A DNA stretch of 20,407 bases from assembly GCA_964430275.1 (NCBI GenBank), contig CAYSGF010000105.1:1-20407 (forward strand). Direction: 5' to 3'. This stretch comes from DASTYK01 sp964430275 (lineage in GTDB: Bacteria > Gemmatimonadota > Gemmatimonadetes > Longimicrobiales > RSA9). Positions within the stretch are counted from its first letter, which is position 1; each line of letters opens with the position of its first letter. The notes beneath the pieces were generated by a model that did no database searches, was not told where the DNA came from, and saw nothing but the letters and a program-made list of their open reading frames with translations. This document shows, one piece after another, positions 14,486-20,407 of the stretch. Both the position numbers and the translations under genes were made by a program.

Positions 14486-15994
14486 TCAGGCGCTGCGCAG
14501 CTCGGCCAGGTCGCGTCTGACCGCCTCGGCGGTGCGATCCGCGAGCGCCATTACGGTGAGGTAGGGGTTGATCTCGAGCGCGTCGGGGAAGAGGCTGGAG
14601 TCTGCCACGCGCAGCCATGGTACGCCGTGGACGCGGCCCCACGCGTCGCAGACCGAGCTGGCGGCGGAACCGCCCATCCCGCACCCTCCCATCAGGTGCG
14701 CAGCGGAAACGGACGTGGTGCCAGGCACGAAATGCTTTTCCGCGATCCGGGTATCGAGCTCGCCAGCCTGATCGCGCGTGATGATGTGAGGGTCGGCCGT
14801 CGGCGCGTGCACGCGCGCAGCACCGGCGCCGAAGAAGATGCGCGCTGCGGTTCGCGTTGCGCGCACCATCGCTTCGATCACTTCCTTCGTGAAGTGGTAG
14901 TGCACGACCGGTCGCCCGATGCGGTCGACCTCGATGCGGTTCGAATCCGTCGCACGGTCGCACGCCAGCACGAGGATCATCTGCAGCCGCTCGAAGGCGC
15001 GCATCATGGTGTCGTGCTCTGCGCCGAAGCCGGTGAGATTCTTCGCCGTCGTGAACGGGAAGTACATGCAGGTCTCGAGCACGTAGCGCTCTTCTTCCGC
15101 CCGATCCAGGAAGAACGATTTGGGGTGTCCGACATCATTCGTGATCGGCCGGTCGTGATCGCCCACCAGGATGAACGCCGGATGACAGGTGAAGCCGTGC
15201 CCTAGGCGCGGCAGCCGCGAGCCGAACCCTGAGCGCAGCAGCAACGCAGAGCTGCCGATCGAGCCGCCGGCTGTCACCACGACGCTGGCATCGACCTCGT
15301 ACTCGCCGGGCTCCCATGTCGACGGTTCCCCCTTCGCGCCCGACTCCGGTGCCACCACCTGCACTCTCAGCCGCCGGCCTTCGACGCGCACGACCTCGGC
15401 GCGCGTGACGACCTCCACCCCCTGTCGCTCCGCGGCGGGAAGCTGCACGCGGTGCGTACCCTGCTTCGCGCCGTTCGGGCACCCGAGGTTGCACAGACTC
15501 GACCCCAGACAACCGTGGACGTTGAGCGGAAACTGTTCGGCGCGCAGCCCGGCCGCGCGGCAGCCCTCCACGAACAGCCGGTTGTTGTCATTGATCTCGT
15601 CCGTGCCGAGCAGATGCACGTGATTCTGCGCCTTGTACCTGGACGACCGCTCAGCCAGATCGGCGGCGTTCAGCCCCGGTACGCGCCAGCCGCGAATGAC
15701 ACGCTCCGGCGCAGTCAGCGACGTGCCCGTGTACACGACGGTCGAACCGCCGTACGCCCGGCCGAAGGCGAGCGTCATGGTTCCATCAGCCGTCAGGAAC
15801 CCGCCGCCATCCTCGTACAGCGCGGGCGCCATCGTCAGCTCGCCGCCGTCGAACTCGTCGTCGCGCAGGCGCGCACCCTGCTCGAACACCACGATGCGCA
15901 CGCCGTCTGCCACGAGGGGTGCGAGCGCCGCCGCGACCGTGCCGCCACCTGCGCCGCTACCGATGATCGCGATGTCGCAGCTGCGGTGCATCAT
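14486..15994 (-). CDS. GMC oxidoreductase of the cholesterol-oxidase/alcohol-oxidase type
   Basis: This 502-residue flavoenzyme oxidises an alcohol or similar substrate. The FAD-binding GSGAGG is at 12-17. The C-terminal GMC domain has HLMGGCGMGG with His433 and NPYLTVMALA with Asn476, matching the catalytic His/Asn pair of class I cholesterol oxidase (HPLGGC...NP..T). Three cysteines, Cys162, Cys168 and Cys172, sit in a GCLGSSLCNLGCPNGAKQ segment like that of long-chain alcohol oxidases. There is no signal peptide or Tat motif at the N-terminus (MMHRSCDIAIIG). The frame is open far upstream, but the ATG at 15994 overlaps the previous stop (ATGA) and sits just before the FAD motif. The substrate is unknown. 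Confidence 0.9.
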   Translation of the reverse strand: MMHRSCDIAIIGSGAGGGTVAAALAPLVADGVRIVVFEQGARLRDDEFDGGELTMAPALYEDGGGFLTADGTMTLAFGRAYGGSTVVYTGTSLTAPERVIRGWRVPGLNAADLAERSSRYKAQNHVHLLGTDEINDNNRLFVEGCRAAGLRAEQFPLNVHGCLGSSLCNLGCPNGAKQGTHRVQLPAAERQGVEVVTRAEVVRVEGRRLRVQVVAPESGAKGEPSTWEPGEYEVDASVVVTAGGSIGSSALLLRSGFGSRLPRLGHGFTCHPAFILVGDHDRPITNDVGHPKSFFLDRAEEERYVLETCMYFPFTTAKNLTGFGAEHDTMMRAFERLQMILVLACDRATDSNRIEVDRIGRPVVHYHFTKEVIEAMVRATRTAARIFFGAGAARVHAPTADPHIITRDQAGELDTRIAEKHFVPGTTSVSAAHLMGGCGMGGSAASSVCDAWGRVHGVPWLRVADSSLFPDALEINPYLTVMALADRTAEAVRRDLAELRSA

Positions 15995-16389
15995 CGTCGT
16001 GCCTGCCAGCCGCGGGCCGAGGCGCGGTAGCCAACGCCCGCCGCGTGAACGGGCTGCGTGTAGTATCCCATGAAGACGAGGGTGCGAAGCCCCCAGACAC
16101 CACGCCGCATCAGGATGTGCCGCGCACGTTCCAGATTGTGCAGTACACGTTCCCGGCTGCTCAGTGATAGCCGATGGAAGCGCCGTCGGTGTCGTGGCAG
16201 AGGGTAGAGATCGAGCACGCGCAGAAACAGTCGCAGCTGCTTGCGGGCCCGTTCCGGACGTTGCGAGAGCACCGTCTCGACGATCTGCTCGAGCCGGTCC
16301 CACTGCGCTTCATCGAGGTGGGCTGCCGCCGGCAGCAGTGCCTCGGCAGCCGCACGAAAGATGGGGAGGTGCGGTGCGAGGACGCTCAC
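15991..16389 (-). CDS. Gluconate 2-dehydrogenase subunit 3-like small protein
   Basis: This 132-residue protein sits directly before the GMC gene. It matches the general look of the gluconate 2-dehydrogenase subunit 3 family: an all-helical protein with FRAAAEALLPAAAHLDEAQ near the start, VETVLSQRPERARKQLRLFL in the middle, and RHILMRRGVWGLRTLVFMGYY near the end. This family pairs with GMC-type large subunits. Most relatives carry a Tat signal; I see none here. The C-terminus is basic (RASARGWQARR). The start is a GTG overlapping the dehydrogenase stop (GTGA), and the stop overlaps the GMC ATG. The frame also extends upstream to 16575, antisense-like over the dehydrogenase; I reject that part. 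Confidence 0.75.
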   Translation of the reverse strand: MSVLAPHLPIFRAAAEALLPAAAHLDEAQWDRLEQIVETVLSQRPERARKQLRLFLRVLDLYPLPRHRRRFHRLSLSSRERVLHNLERARHILMRRGVWGLRTLVFMGYYTQPVHAAGVGYRASARGWQARR

Positions 16390-17627
16390 AGGCCGCGCAG
16401 CTCCTCCGCATCGGCGACACGTCGCAGTGCGATCGCATAGGCGGCCGTGCGCAGGGTGACGTCGTGTGTGCGCGCGAACGTGATCACTTCGCGATACGCC
16501 GCGACCATCTTCTTTTCCAGTGAGCTGTTGACCTGCTCCAGCTCCCAGCGGAACTGCTGCAGGTTCTGCGTCCATTCGAAATACGAGACGACCACCCCCC
16601 CGGCATTCACAAGGAAGTCAGGCAGCACGAGGATACCTCGCTCGGCGAGGATCTTGTCGGCGATGGGGGTCGTGGGGCCGTTTGCAGCTTCGACCAGCAC
16701 CCGGCAATTGATCGTCCCGGCGTTGTCCTCCTTCGTGATCACGCCGCCCAGGGCAGCCGGGATCAGGTAATCGCAGGGAATCGTCCACAACTCGTCGTTC
16801 GTCAGGGGATCGCCGCCCTCGAATCCGCTCACCGTCCCGGTCCTGTTCGTATGCTCGACGAGCGCGGGAATGTTCAGGCCGGTCGGCTGATGGACACCAC
16901 CCATGGCGTCGGTGACGGCGATGACGTTCACGCCTTCCTCGTGCAGGAAAGTGGCGAGATGACTGCCGACGTTGCCGAATCCCTGGATCGCCGCCGTACC
17001 GCCCTGCCATGGTATGTCGTAGTCGCGCGCCGCCTCGCGCATCGTGATCATCACACCGCGGCCGGTCGCTTCCTCGCGGCCATAGGAGCCGCCGAGCGTG
17101 ATCGGCTTGCCGGTCACGATTGCGGGCGAGTACCCGCGCTTGGCACTGTACTCGTCGAGCATCCACGCCATCACCTGCCCGTCAGTCCCCATGTCGGGCG
17201 CCGGGATGTCGCGGTAGGGGCCGAGTGCGATGGCGATCCGCTCCGTGAACTTGCGGGTCAGCCGTTCCAGCTCCGTCTTCGACAGCACGCGCGGGTCGAC
17301 GCCTACGCCGCCTTTCGCGCCCCCGAACGGCAGATCGAGCAGCGCTGTCTTCCATGTCATGAGCGTCGCCAGCCCACGCACTTCCTCGAGATCCACCGTC
17401 GGGTGGTAGCGCACGCCGCCCTTCGTCGGACCGCGCGCGCCGTTGTGCTGCACGCGGTAGCCGCGGAAGATCTGCACACTGCCATCGTCCATGAGCACGG
17501 GTACCTGTACGGTTACTTCACGGAAGGGTGTGCGCAGCCGGACACGCATCTCTTGCGCGAGCTCCAGCAGGTTGGCCGCGGCTTCGAGCTGGTTGGTGGC
17601 GATCGATTCGACGTTCAGGCGCGTCAT
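16386..17627 (-). CDS. Glu/Leu/Phe/Val dehydrogenase (glutamate dehydrogenase type)
   Basis: This 413-residue enzyme catalyses reversible oxidative deamination of an amino acid, most likely glutamate. GPTKGGVRYHP carries Lys69, the LMTWK segment Lys93, LPFGGAKGG the catalytic Lys105, and APDMGTDG Asp145. The Rossmann-fold motif GFGNVGS is at 216-222, with an Asp (240) at the end of the second strand, which often goes with NAD preference. Length fits the hexameric short-type enzyme. The ATG at 17627 has GGAG five bases upstream. Its stop overlaps the GTG of the subunit-3-like gene (GTGA), making it the first gene of a three-gene operon. The specific amino acid is inferred, not proven. Confidence 0.93.
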   Translation of the reverse strand: MTRLNVESIATNQLEAAANLLELAQEMRVRLRTPFREVTVQVPVLMDDGSVQIFRGYRVQHNGARGPTKGGVRYHPTVDLEEVRGLATLMTWKTALLDLPFGGAKGGVGVDPRVLSKTELERLTRKFTERIAIALGPYRDIPAPDMGTDGQVMAWMLDEYSAKRGYSPAIVTGKPITLGGSYGREEATGRGVMITMREAARDYDIPWQGGTAAIQGFGNVGSHLATFLHEEGVNVIAVTDAMGGVHQPTGLNIPALVEHTNRTGTVSGFEGGDPLTNDELWTIPCDYLIPAALGGVITKEDNAGTINCRVLVEAANGPTTPIADKILAERGILVLPDFLVNAGGVVVSYFEWTQNLQQFRWELEQVNSSLEKKMVAAYREVITFARTHDVTLRTAAYAIALRRVADAEELRGL

Positions 17628-17642
17628 GCCGACTCCAGTGTA

Positions 17643-17690
17643 GCAGTGCGCAAACCCATGCGCTCAGGTTCGCCGGGCACTGCGAGTGCC
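17643..17690. promoter_or_regulatory. Cluster of inverted repeats in a divergent promoter region
   Basis: Between the dehydrogenase gene (minus) and fxsA (plus), GCAGTGC (17643-17649) is inverted as GCACTGC (17677-17683). The latter is also part of a hairpin, GGCACT (17676-17681) with AGTGCC (17685-17690). This gives three related half-sites within 48 bases. It could be an operator or a leader hairpin; the stems are short, so chance is possible. Confidence 0.3.
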
Positions 17691-17777
17691 GCAACCCCGC
17701 AGCCGGGTCGGTAGCGGCGCCGTTTGCGATCGATCATCTTGGGTAGGCGAACACCACGAACCTCGCAAGCGAGGCCT

Positions 17778-18233
17778 GTGCTCGGCTTTCTGATTCTCGC
17801 GTTCATCACCCTGCCGGTGATCGAGCTGATGCTCCTGCTGCGTATCGGCAGCTGGCTGGGTGTCCTGCCGACTGTGCTGCTCGTCATCGTGACGGGTGTC
17901 ATCGGTGCGGCACTCGCGCGCAGTCAGGGCATACAGGTGCTCACCCGCATGCGCCAGGAACTTGCGAGCGGCCGACCTCCTGTGGCGTCCATGGTCGACG
18001 GCGCCCTCGTCCTCGTTGCCGGTGTGCTGCTCCTCACGCCTGGCGTGGTGACCGACGCCGTCGGCATCGCGCTCCTGCTGCCCCCCGTGCGGGCACTCGT
18101 TCGGGGCGCGTTCGCCGCACGGCTCAAGGGCATGGTCCAGAGCGGCCGGGCGCAGTTCACGATTCTGCACGGAACGCCGGAGCCGCCGCCCCGCAAGCAC
18201 GAGCAGGACGGCCGCGATGTGAGCGACCTCTAG
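17778..18233 (+). CDS. fxsA: FxsA family membrane protein
   Basis: This 151-residue protein matches FxsA, a small cytoplasmic-membrane protein that in E. coli, when overproduced, alleviates F-plasmid exclusion of phage T7. The family opening is clear: LGFLILAFITLPVIELMLL then RIGSWLGVLPTVLLVIVTG and IGAALARSQG, followed by the third membrane segment with DGALVLVAGVLLLTPGVVTD. The polar C-terminal tail is variable. The frame is open from a TTG at 17724, but that adds 18 basic residues. The GTG at 17778, preceded by GAGG, gives the normal FxsA N-terminus. Its real cellular role is unclear. Its TAG stop overlaps that of the opposite lipoprotein gene. Confidence 0.85.
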   Translation: MLGFLILAFITLPVIELMLLLRIGSWLGVLPTVLLVIVTGVIGAALARSQGIQVLTRMRQELASGRPPVASMVDGALVLVAGVLLLTPGVVTDAVGIALLLPPVRALVRGAFAARLKGMVQSGRAQFTILHGTPEPPPRKHEQDGRDVSDL

Positions 18234-18856
18234 CGGCGCACGTCCACGACCAGCCGGTTCGGTGCCTCCAGCTCGAGCACCCGATACTCGTTCGGTGAGC
18301 GCACCGCTGCGACCCAGGTCACGATTCCCTCGAAGTCACAGGTCGAACGTACCCGCAGAATGACGGGCAGATCGACGGGCAGATCCCGGCTCGCGACCGT
18401 CGCGTGTCCCTGCTCGTCGTGTGCAGCGGCCGGCGTCAGACGGATGGACAACCAGCCCGCGCCCGGCAGGTCGACCTCCTCCCCCGACCCGCACGCATGC
18501 ACCGGGCTGTCGACGTACTCGATATGGTAGCCCGGTATCGCATCCTCGCCGAAGCCGAGCACCATGCGATCGAAATCGTCGTGCGCCGCCACCCGCAGGT
18601 CCCGCTGTACTGCCACGCCGCTCGCCGGGGCCTCACCTTCGACGATGCCCGCTGTCCACCCTCCCGCTGCGTCCAGGGCACTGTCAGCTGGCTCCTGATC
18701 CTGCCCCGCCCCACCTCGCGACACGCTGCTGTCGGCGGGCTCACCGACCCGGCCGCTCGCCGTGCCGCGGGCCGTGCGGCGACCATCGCCGTCCTGCTCC
18801 GGCGCGCACGCGCCAAGCAGCACGCCCAGTGTGACGAGCATCGCTCCTCGAGTCAC
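18230..18856 (-). CDS. Lipoprotein with AMIN-like domain
   Basis: This 208-residue protein begins at a GTG (18856) with GGAG five bases upstream. The signal peptide ends in a good lipobox, LLGAC, with Cys17. A Gly/Ser/Asp-rich linker follows (to about residue 75). The rest matches the AMIN-like domain pattern: AAHDDFDRMVLGF, PGYHIEYVDSPVHACGSGE, LPGAGWLSIRLTPA, and at the end RSPNEYRVLELEAPNRLVVDVRR. AMIN domains often help target proteins to the cell wall. It is divergent from the acidic lipoprotein gene and convergent with fxsA. An envelope location is likely; the precise role is unknown. Confidence 0.85.
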   Translation of the reverse strand: MTRGAMLVTLGVLLGACAPEQDGDGRRTARGTASGRVGEPADSSVSRGGAGQDQEPADSALDAAGGWTAGIVEGEAPASGVAVQRDLRVAAHDDFDRMVLGFGEDAIPGYHIEYVDSPVHACGSGEEVDLPGAGWLSIRLTPAAAHDEQGHATVASRDLPVDLPVILRVRSTCDFEGIVTWVAAVRSPNEYRVLELEAPNRLVVDVRR

Positions 18857-18885
18857 GTTCTCTCCTCGATTTCCGGGTGTGTACG

Positions 18886-18903
18886 GCAGGCTCCAAAGCC
18901 TGC
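18886..18903. repeat. Small hairpin in a divergent promoter region
   Basis: GCAGGCT (18886-18892) and AGCCTGC (18897-18903) form a perfect seven-base stem with a CCAA loop, in the 146-base gap between the AMIN-like gene (minus) and the acidic lipoprotein gene (plus). It lies about 30 bases upstream of the minus-strand GTG and could be an operator or leader hairpin. Confidence 0.35.
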
Positions 18904-19002
18904 GAAAATCCTGATGGCACAGAGCATTCCACTGGCTGGCCCGGACCTTGCCCACTCCGCGGTAGCAGCGTGCAGTGCTGGTGAATTCACTCAGGAGGCA
19001 AC

Positions 19003-19239
19003 ATGAAGCGCAAGTCGATCTTCTTCCTCGCCCCGGCCCTCGCATTCGGCTTCGCCGCGTGTTCGGTGGAGCAGACGGAAGAGGGGGATATGCCTGAAGT
19101 CGACGTGCAGGAAGGACAGCTCCCGGAGTATGACGTGGATGCTGCAGACGTCGATGTCGGTCTCGACACCACGACGGTCACGGTCCCGGATGTGGACGTG
19201 AACGAGGCGGATCCGCAGGACACCACGGGCGTCAACTAA
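19003..19239 (+). CDS. Very acidic small lipoprotein
   Basis: This 78-residue protein has a lipoprotein signal (MKRKSIFFLAPALAFGFAAC) with Cys20 as the likely lipidated residue. The remaining 58 residues contain 18 Asp or Glu and no Lys, Arg or His, so the mature part is strongly negative. DV repeats recur (VDV, YDVD, DVDV, DVDV). A metal-binding, cell-surface or disordered spacer role is possible, but none can be shown. A strong GGAGG lies four bases before the ATG. I recognise no named family. A 16-bp hairpin follows its stop. Confidence 0.8.
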   Translation: MKRKSIFFLAPALAFGFAACSVEQTEEGDMPEVDVQEGQLPEYDVDAADVDVGLDTTTVTVPDVDVNEADPQDTTGVN

Positions 19240-19257
19240 CGCCGCTCGTGTCGATGA

Positions 19258-19294
19258 TCGAAGAGGTCGGCTGGTCGTCAGCCGGCCTCTTCGA
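19258..19294. terminator. Strong hairpin between convergent genes (bidirectional terminator candidate)
   Basis: A 16-base-pair stem, TCGAAGAGG + T + CGGCTG pairing with CAGCCG + G + CCTCTTCGA, closes a five-base loop (GTCGT, 19274-19278) with a single T-G wobble. It lies 19 bases after the acidic lipoprotein stop and covers the last codons of the minus-strand PfkB gene, whose stop is at 19278-19280. There is no T run on either side, so it may work as a stem-only or Rho-assisted terminator or protect mRNA ends. Confidence 0.6.
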
Positions 19295-20222
19295 CGTTCA
19301 CCATCGGCAGCAGCCGCTCGATCATCCCTGCTCTTACCAGCTCCGCGCCTTCCCCGTAGAGCACGGCCGTGCCCGTGGCGACTGCGTGGCGCAGCGCGTC
19401 GGCAGGCGCTATCGCATCGATCTGCAGCAGCAGCGCGGCGAGGAACGCGTCGCCCGCACCCACGGCGGACGCCCCGGCAGGCGCTTCCGGCGCGCGCGCG
19501 ACGAGCACCGCGTCAGGATCCGCGGACGCGAGTACAGCACCATCGGGCCCCATCGTGATCGCGGCATGTCGGGCGCCGAAGGTCAGCAGCGCGCGTGCGG
19601 CGGCTGCCGCGTCGCGTGCGTCGCGGATGTGCCGCCCGAGCAGGCGCTCCGCTTCCCTCACATTCGGTACCAGCAGCTCGCACCCGGCAGCAGCCGCCTG
19701 GAGGGCATGGCCATCGCAGTCGACGACTACCCGTGCACCCGTGGAAACCGCAGTATCACGTACGTGTGCGTGGAATTCCGGTGGAAAACCGGGTGGCACG
19801 CTGCCACTGCTGACGACCCAGTCGTTCGCGCGCACTCCGCGCTTCACTTCGTCCAACAGCAGGCGCTGCTCTGATACTCCGCATGCCGGGCCGCGCGGGT
19901 TCAGCAACAGGGATCTGCCCGTACTGCCCTCGCGCACGGCGACGAACACACGTGTATCAGCCGTTGCTCGCGCAATTGCGATGTCGATCCCCTCGGCACG
20001 CAGCAGGGACTCGACATCCCGCCCGGTGGTGCCCCCCAGCAGGGTGACTGCGAGCGTCCGGCCACCGAGCACGTGAACGGTACGGCTCACGTTGACGCCC
20101 TGCCCGCCTGCCCTGCGGCGCGGCATGCCGATGCGGTTCGCATCGTCCCACACGAGCGTACCCGCCTCGAAAAGGAGGTCGATGGACGGATTCGGCGTGA
20201 CCGTAACGATGCGCGCGCTCAC
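19278..20222 (-). CDS. PfkB-family sugar kinase (1-phosphofructokinase-like)
   Basis: This 314-residue protein belongs to the PfkB (ribokinase) superfamily, in the 1-phosphofructokinase/tagatose-6-phosphate kinase branch: VTVTPNPSIDLLF at the start, AGGQGVNVSRTVHVLGG (38-54) as signature 1, and GAGDAFLAALL (255-265) as signature 2, with Asp258 as the catalytic base. It uses ATP to phosphorylate a sugar phosphate in the cytoplasm. The exact substrate is unclear. The start is a GTG with AAGG six bases upstream, and the upstream membrane protein's stop ends one base before it, so they share a transcript. The last codons lie inside a hairpin. Confidence 0.9.
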   Translation of the reverse strand: MSARIVTVTPNPSIDLLFEAGTLVWDDANRIGMPRRRAGGQGVNVSRTVHVLGGRTLAVTLLGGTTGRDVESLLRAEGIDIAIARATADTRVFVAVREGSTGRSLLLNPRGPACGVSEQRLLLDEVKRGVRANDWVVSSGSVPPGFPPEFHAHVRDTAVSTGARVVVDCDGHALQAAAAGCELLVPNVREAERLLGRHIRDARDAAAAARALLTFGARHAAITMGPDGAVLASADPDAVLVARAPEAPAGASAVGAGDAFLAALLLQIDAIAPADALRHAVATGTAVLYGEGAELVRAGMIERLLPMVNVEEAG

Positions 20223-20223
20223 G

Positions 20224-20407
20224 CTAGACCTTGATGAAGATGCGACGGCGATACAGCACTGCCATGAAGCCCAGCCACACCGTCGTATAGGCGAGTGCGA
20301 ACGCGAGTGACGCGTTGCGCGGTGCGAGCCAGGGCTCGAACAGCGTGCTGTGGATCCAGCTCTTCACCGACACCGATGGCGTGCCTCTCGGGCTCGTGCA
20401 CTGCGAC
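20224..20407 (-). CDS. C-terminal end of a DUF5009/NagX-like membrane acyltransferase (partial)
   Basis: The minus frame ending at the TAG at 20224-20226 is open to the window edge and encodes the last ~61 residues. They contain SVKSWIHSTLFEPWLAP, then a hydrophobic span (ASLAFALAYTTVWLGFMAVL) and the ending YRRRIFIKV. This matches the C-terminus of heparan-alpha-glucosaminide N-acetyltransferase-like/DUF5009 proteins (NagX), which are multi-pass membrane proteins tied to N-acetylglucosamine use. The rest of the gene is outside the window, so the N-terminal acyltransferase region cannot be seen. It sits one base upstream of the PfkB GTG. Confidence 0.7.
   Translation of the reverse strand, partial: SQCTSPRGTPSVSVKSWIHSTLFEPWLAPRNASLAFALAYTTVWLGFMAVLYRRRIFIKV

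Noticed and set aside
15995..16303. Upstream extension of the GMC frame to 16303
   Set aside because: It overlaps the subunit-3-like gene, and the ATG at 15994 directly precedes the FAD motif and overlaps the previous stop as ATGA.
1..20407. CRISPR arrays, insertion sequences, prophage or defence islands
   Set aside because: No regularly spaced repeats, no terminal inverted repeats around an ORF, and no transposase, integrase, nuclease or helicase motif was found in any plausible coding frame.

Overview
The window is a compact, GC-rich bacterial chromosome segment with short gaps, no stretch over 300 bases without a gene, and no tRNA, rRNA, CRISPR array, transposase or phage gene that I can recognise. 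Several exported proteins have short signal peptides ending in A-Q, there are several small lipoproteins, and an S9 peptidase, an M20 hydrolase, an M15 peptidase and an AMIN-like lipoprotein occur together. This fits a Gemmatimonadota-type genome, but that is an inference from general familiarity, not from a marker gene.

Layout. Positions 1-123 hold the 3' end of an unrecognised plus-strand gene. A minus-strand pair follows: a BsuPI-like lipoprotein (2367-2873) and a secreted S9 peptidase (259-2292). From 2979 a long plus-strand run begins. It starts with rsmD, an HI0933-type flavoprotein and a DinB/maleylpyruvate-isomerase-like protein, joined by 4-nt start/stop overlaps. It continues with two small membrane proteins, a lipoprotein with an unusual start, a hypothetical gene coupled to an RsuA/RluB pseudouridine synthase, and a THUMP-type rRNA methyltransferase. 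Then come two small hypothetical genes, a DUF6941-like protein, greA and an exported M20 hydrolase. The rsmD, pseudouridine synthase and methyltransferase genes give this run an rRNA-modification flavour.

From 12510 to 14482 there is a 39-residue membrane protein on the minus strand (12690-12809), flanked by palindromes, then a membrane-anchored M15 peptidase with EF-hand-like loops and a small membrane protein. The minus-strand block 14486-17627 is a tightly coupled operon: glutamate-type dehydrogenase, a small gluconate-dehydrogenase-subunit-3-like protein and a cholesterol-oxidase-type GMC oxidoreductase. Divergent from it is fxsA, which converges on an AMIN-like lipoprotein with both stop codons inside one CTAG. 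A very acidic small lipoprotein follows. The window ends with a minus-strand pair: a PfkB sugar kinase preceded by the C-terminus of a NagX/DUF5009-like membrane protein, which suggests amino-sugar use.

I do not see a clearly new multi-gene system. The items most worth a second look are the likely CTG start at 6394, the 39-residue membrane protein, the dehydrogenase/GMC operon, the EF-hand loops inside the M15 zinc site, and the pairing of a BsuPI-like lipoprotein with a peptidase.
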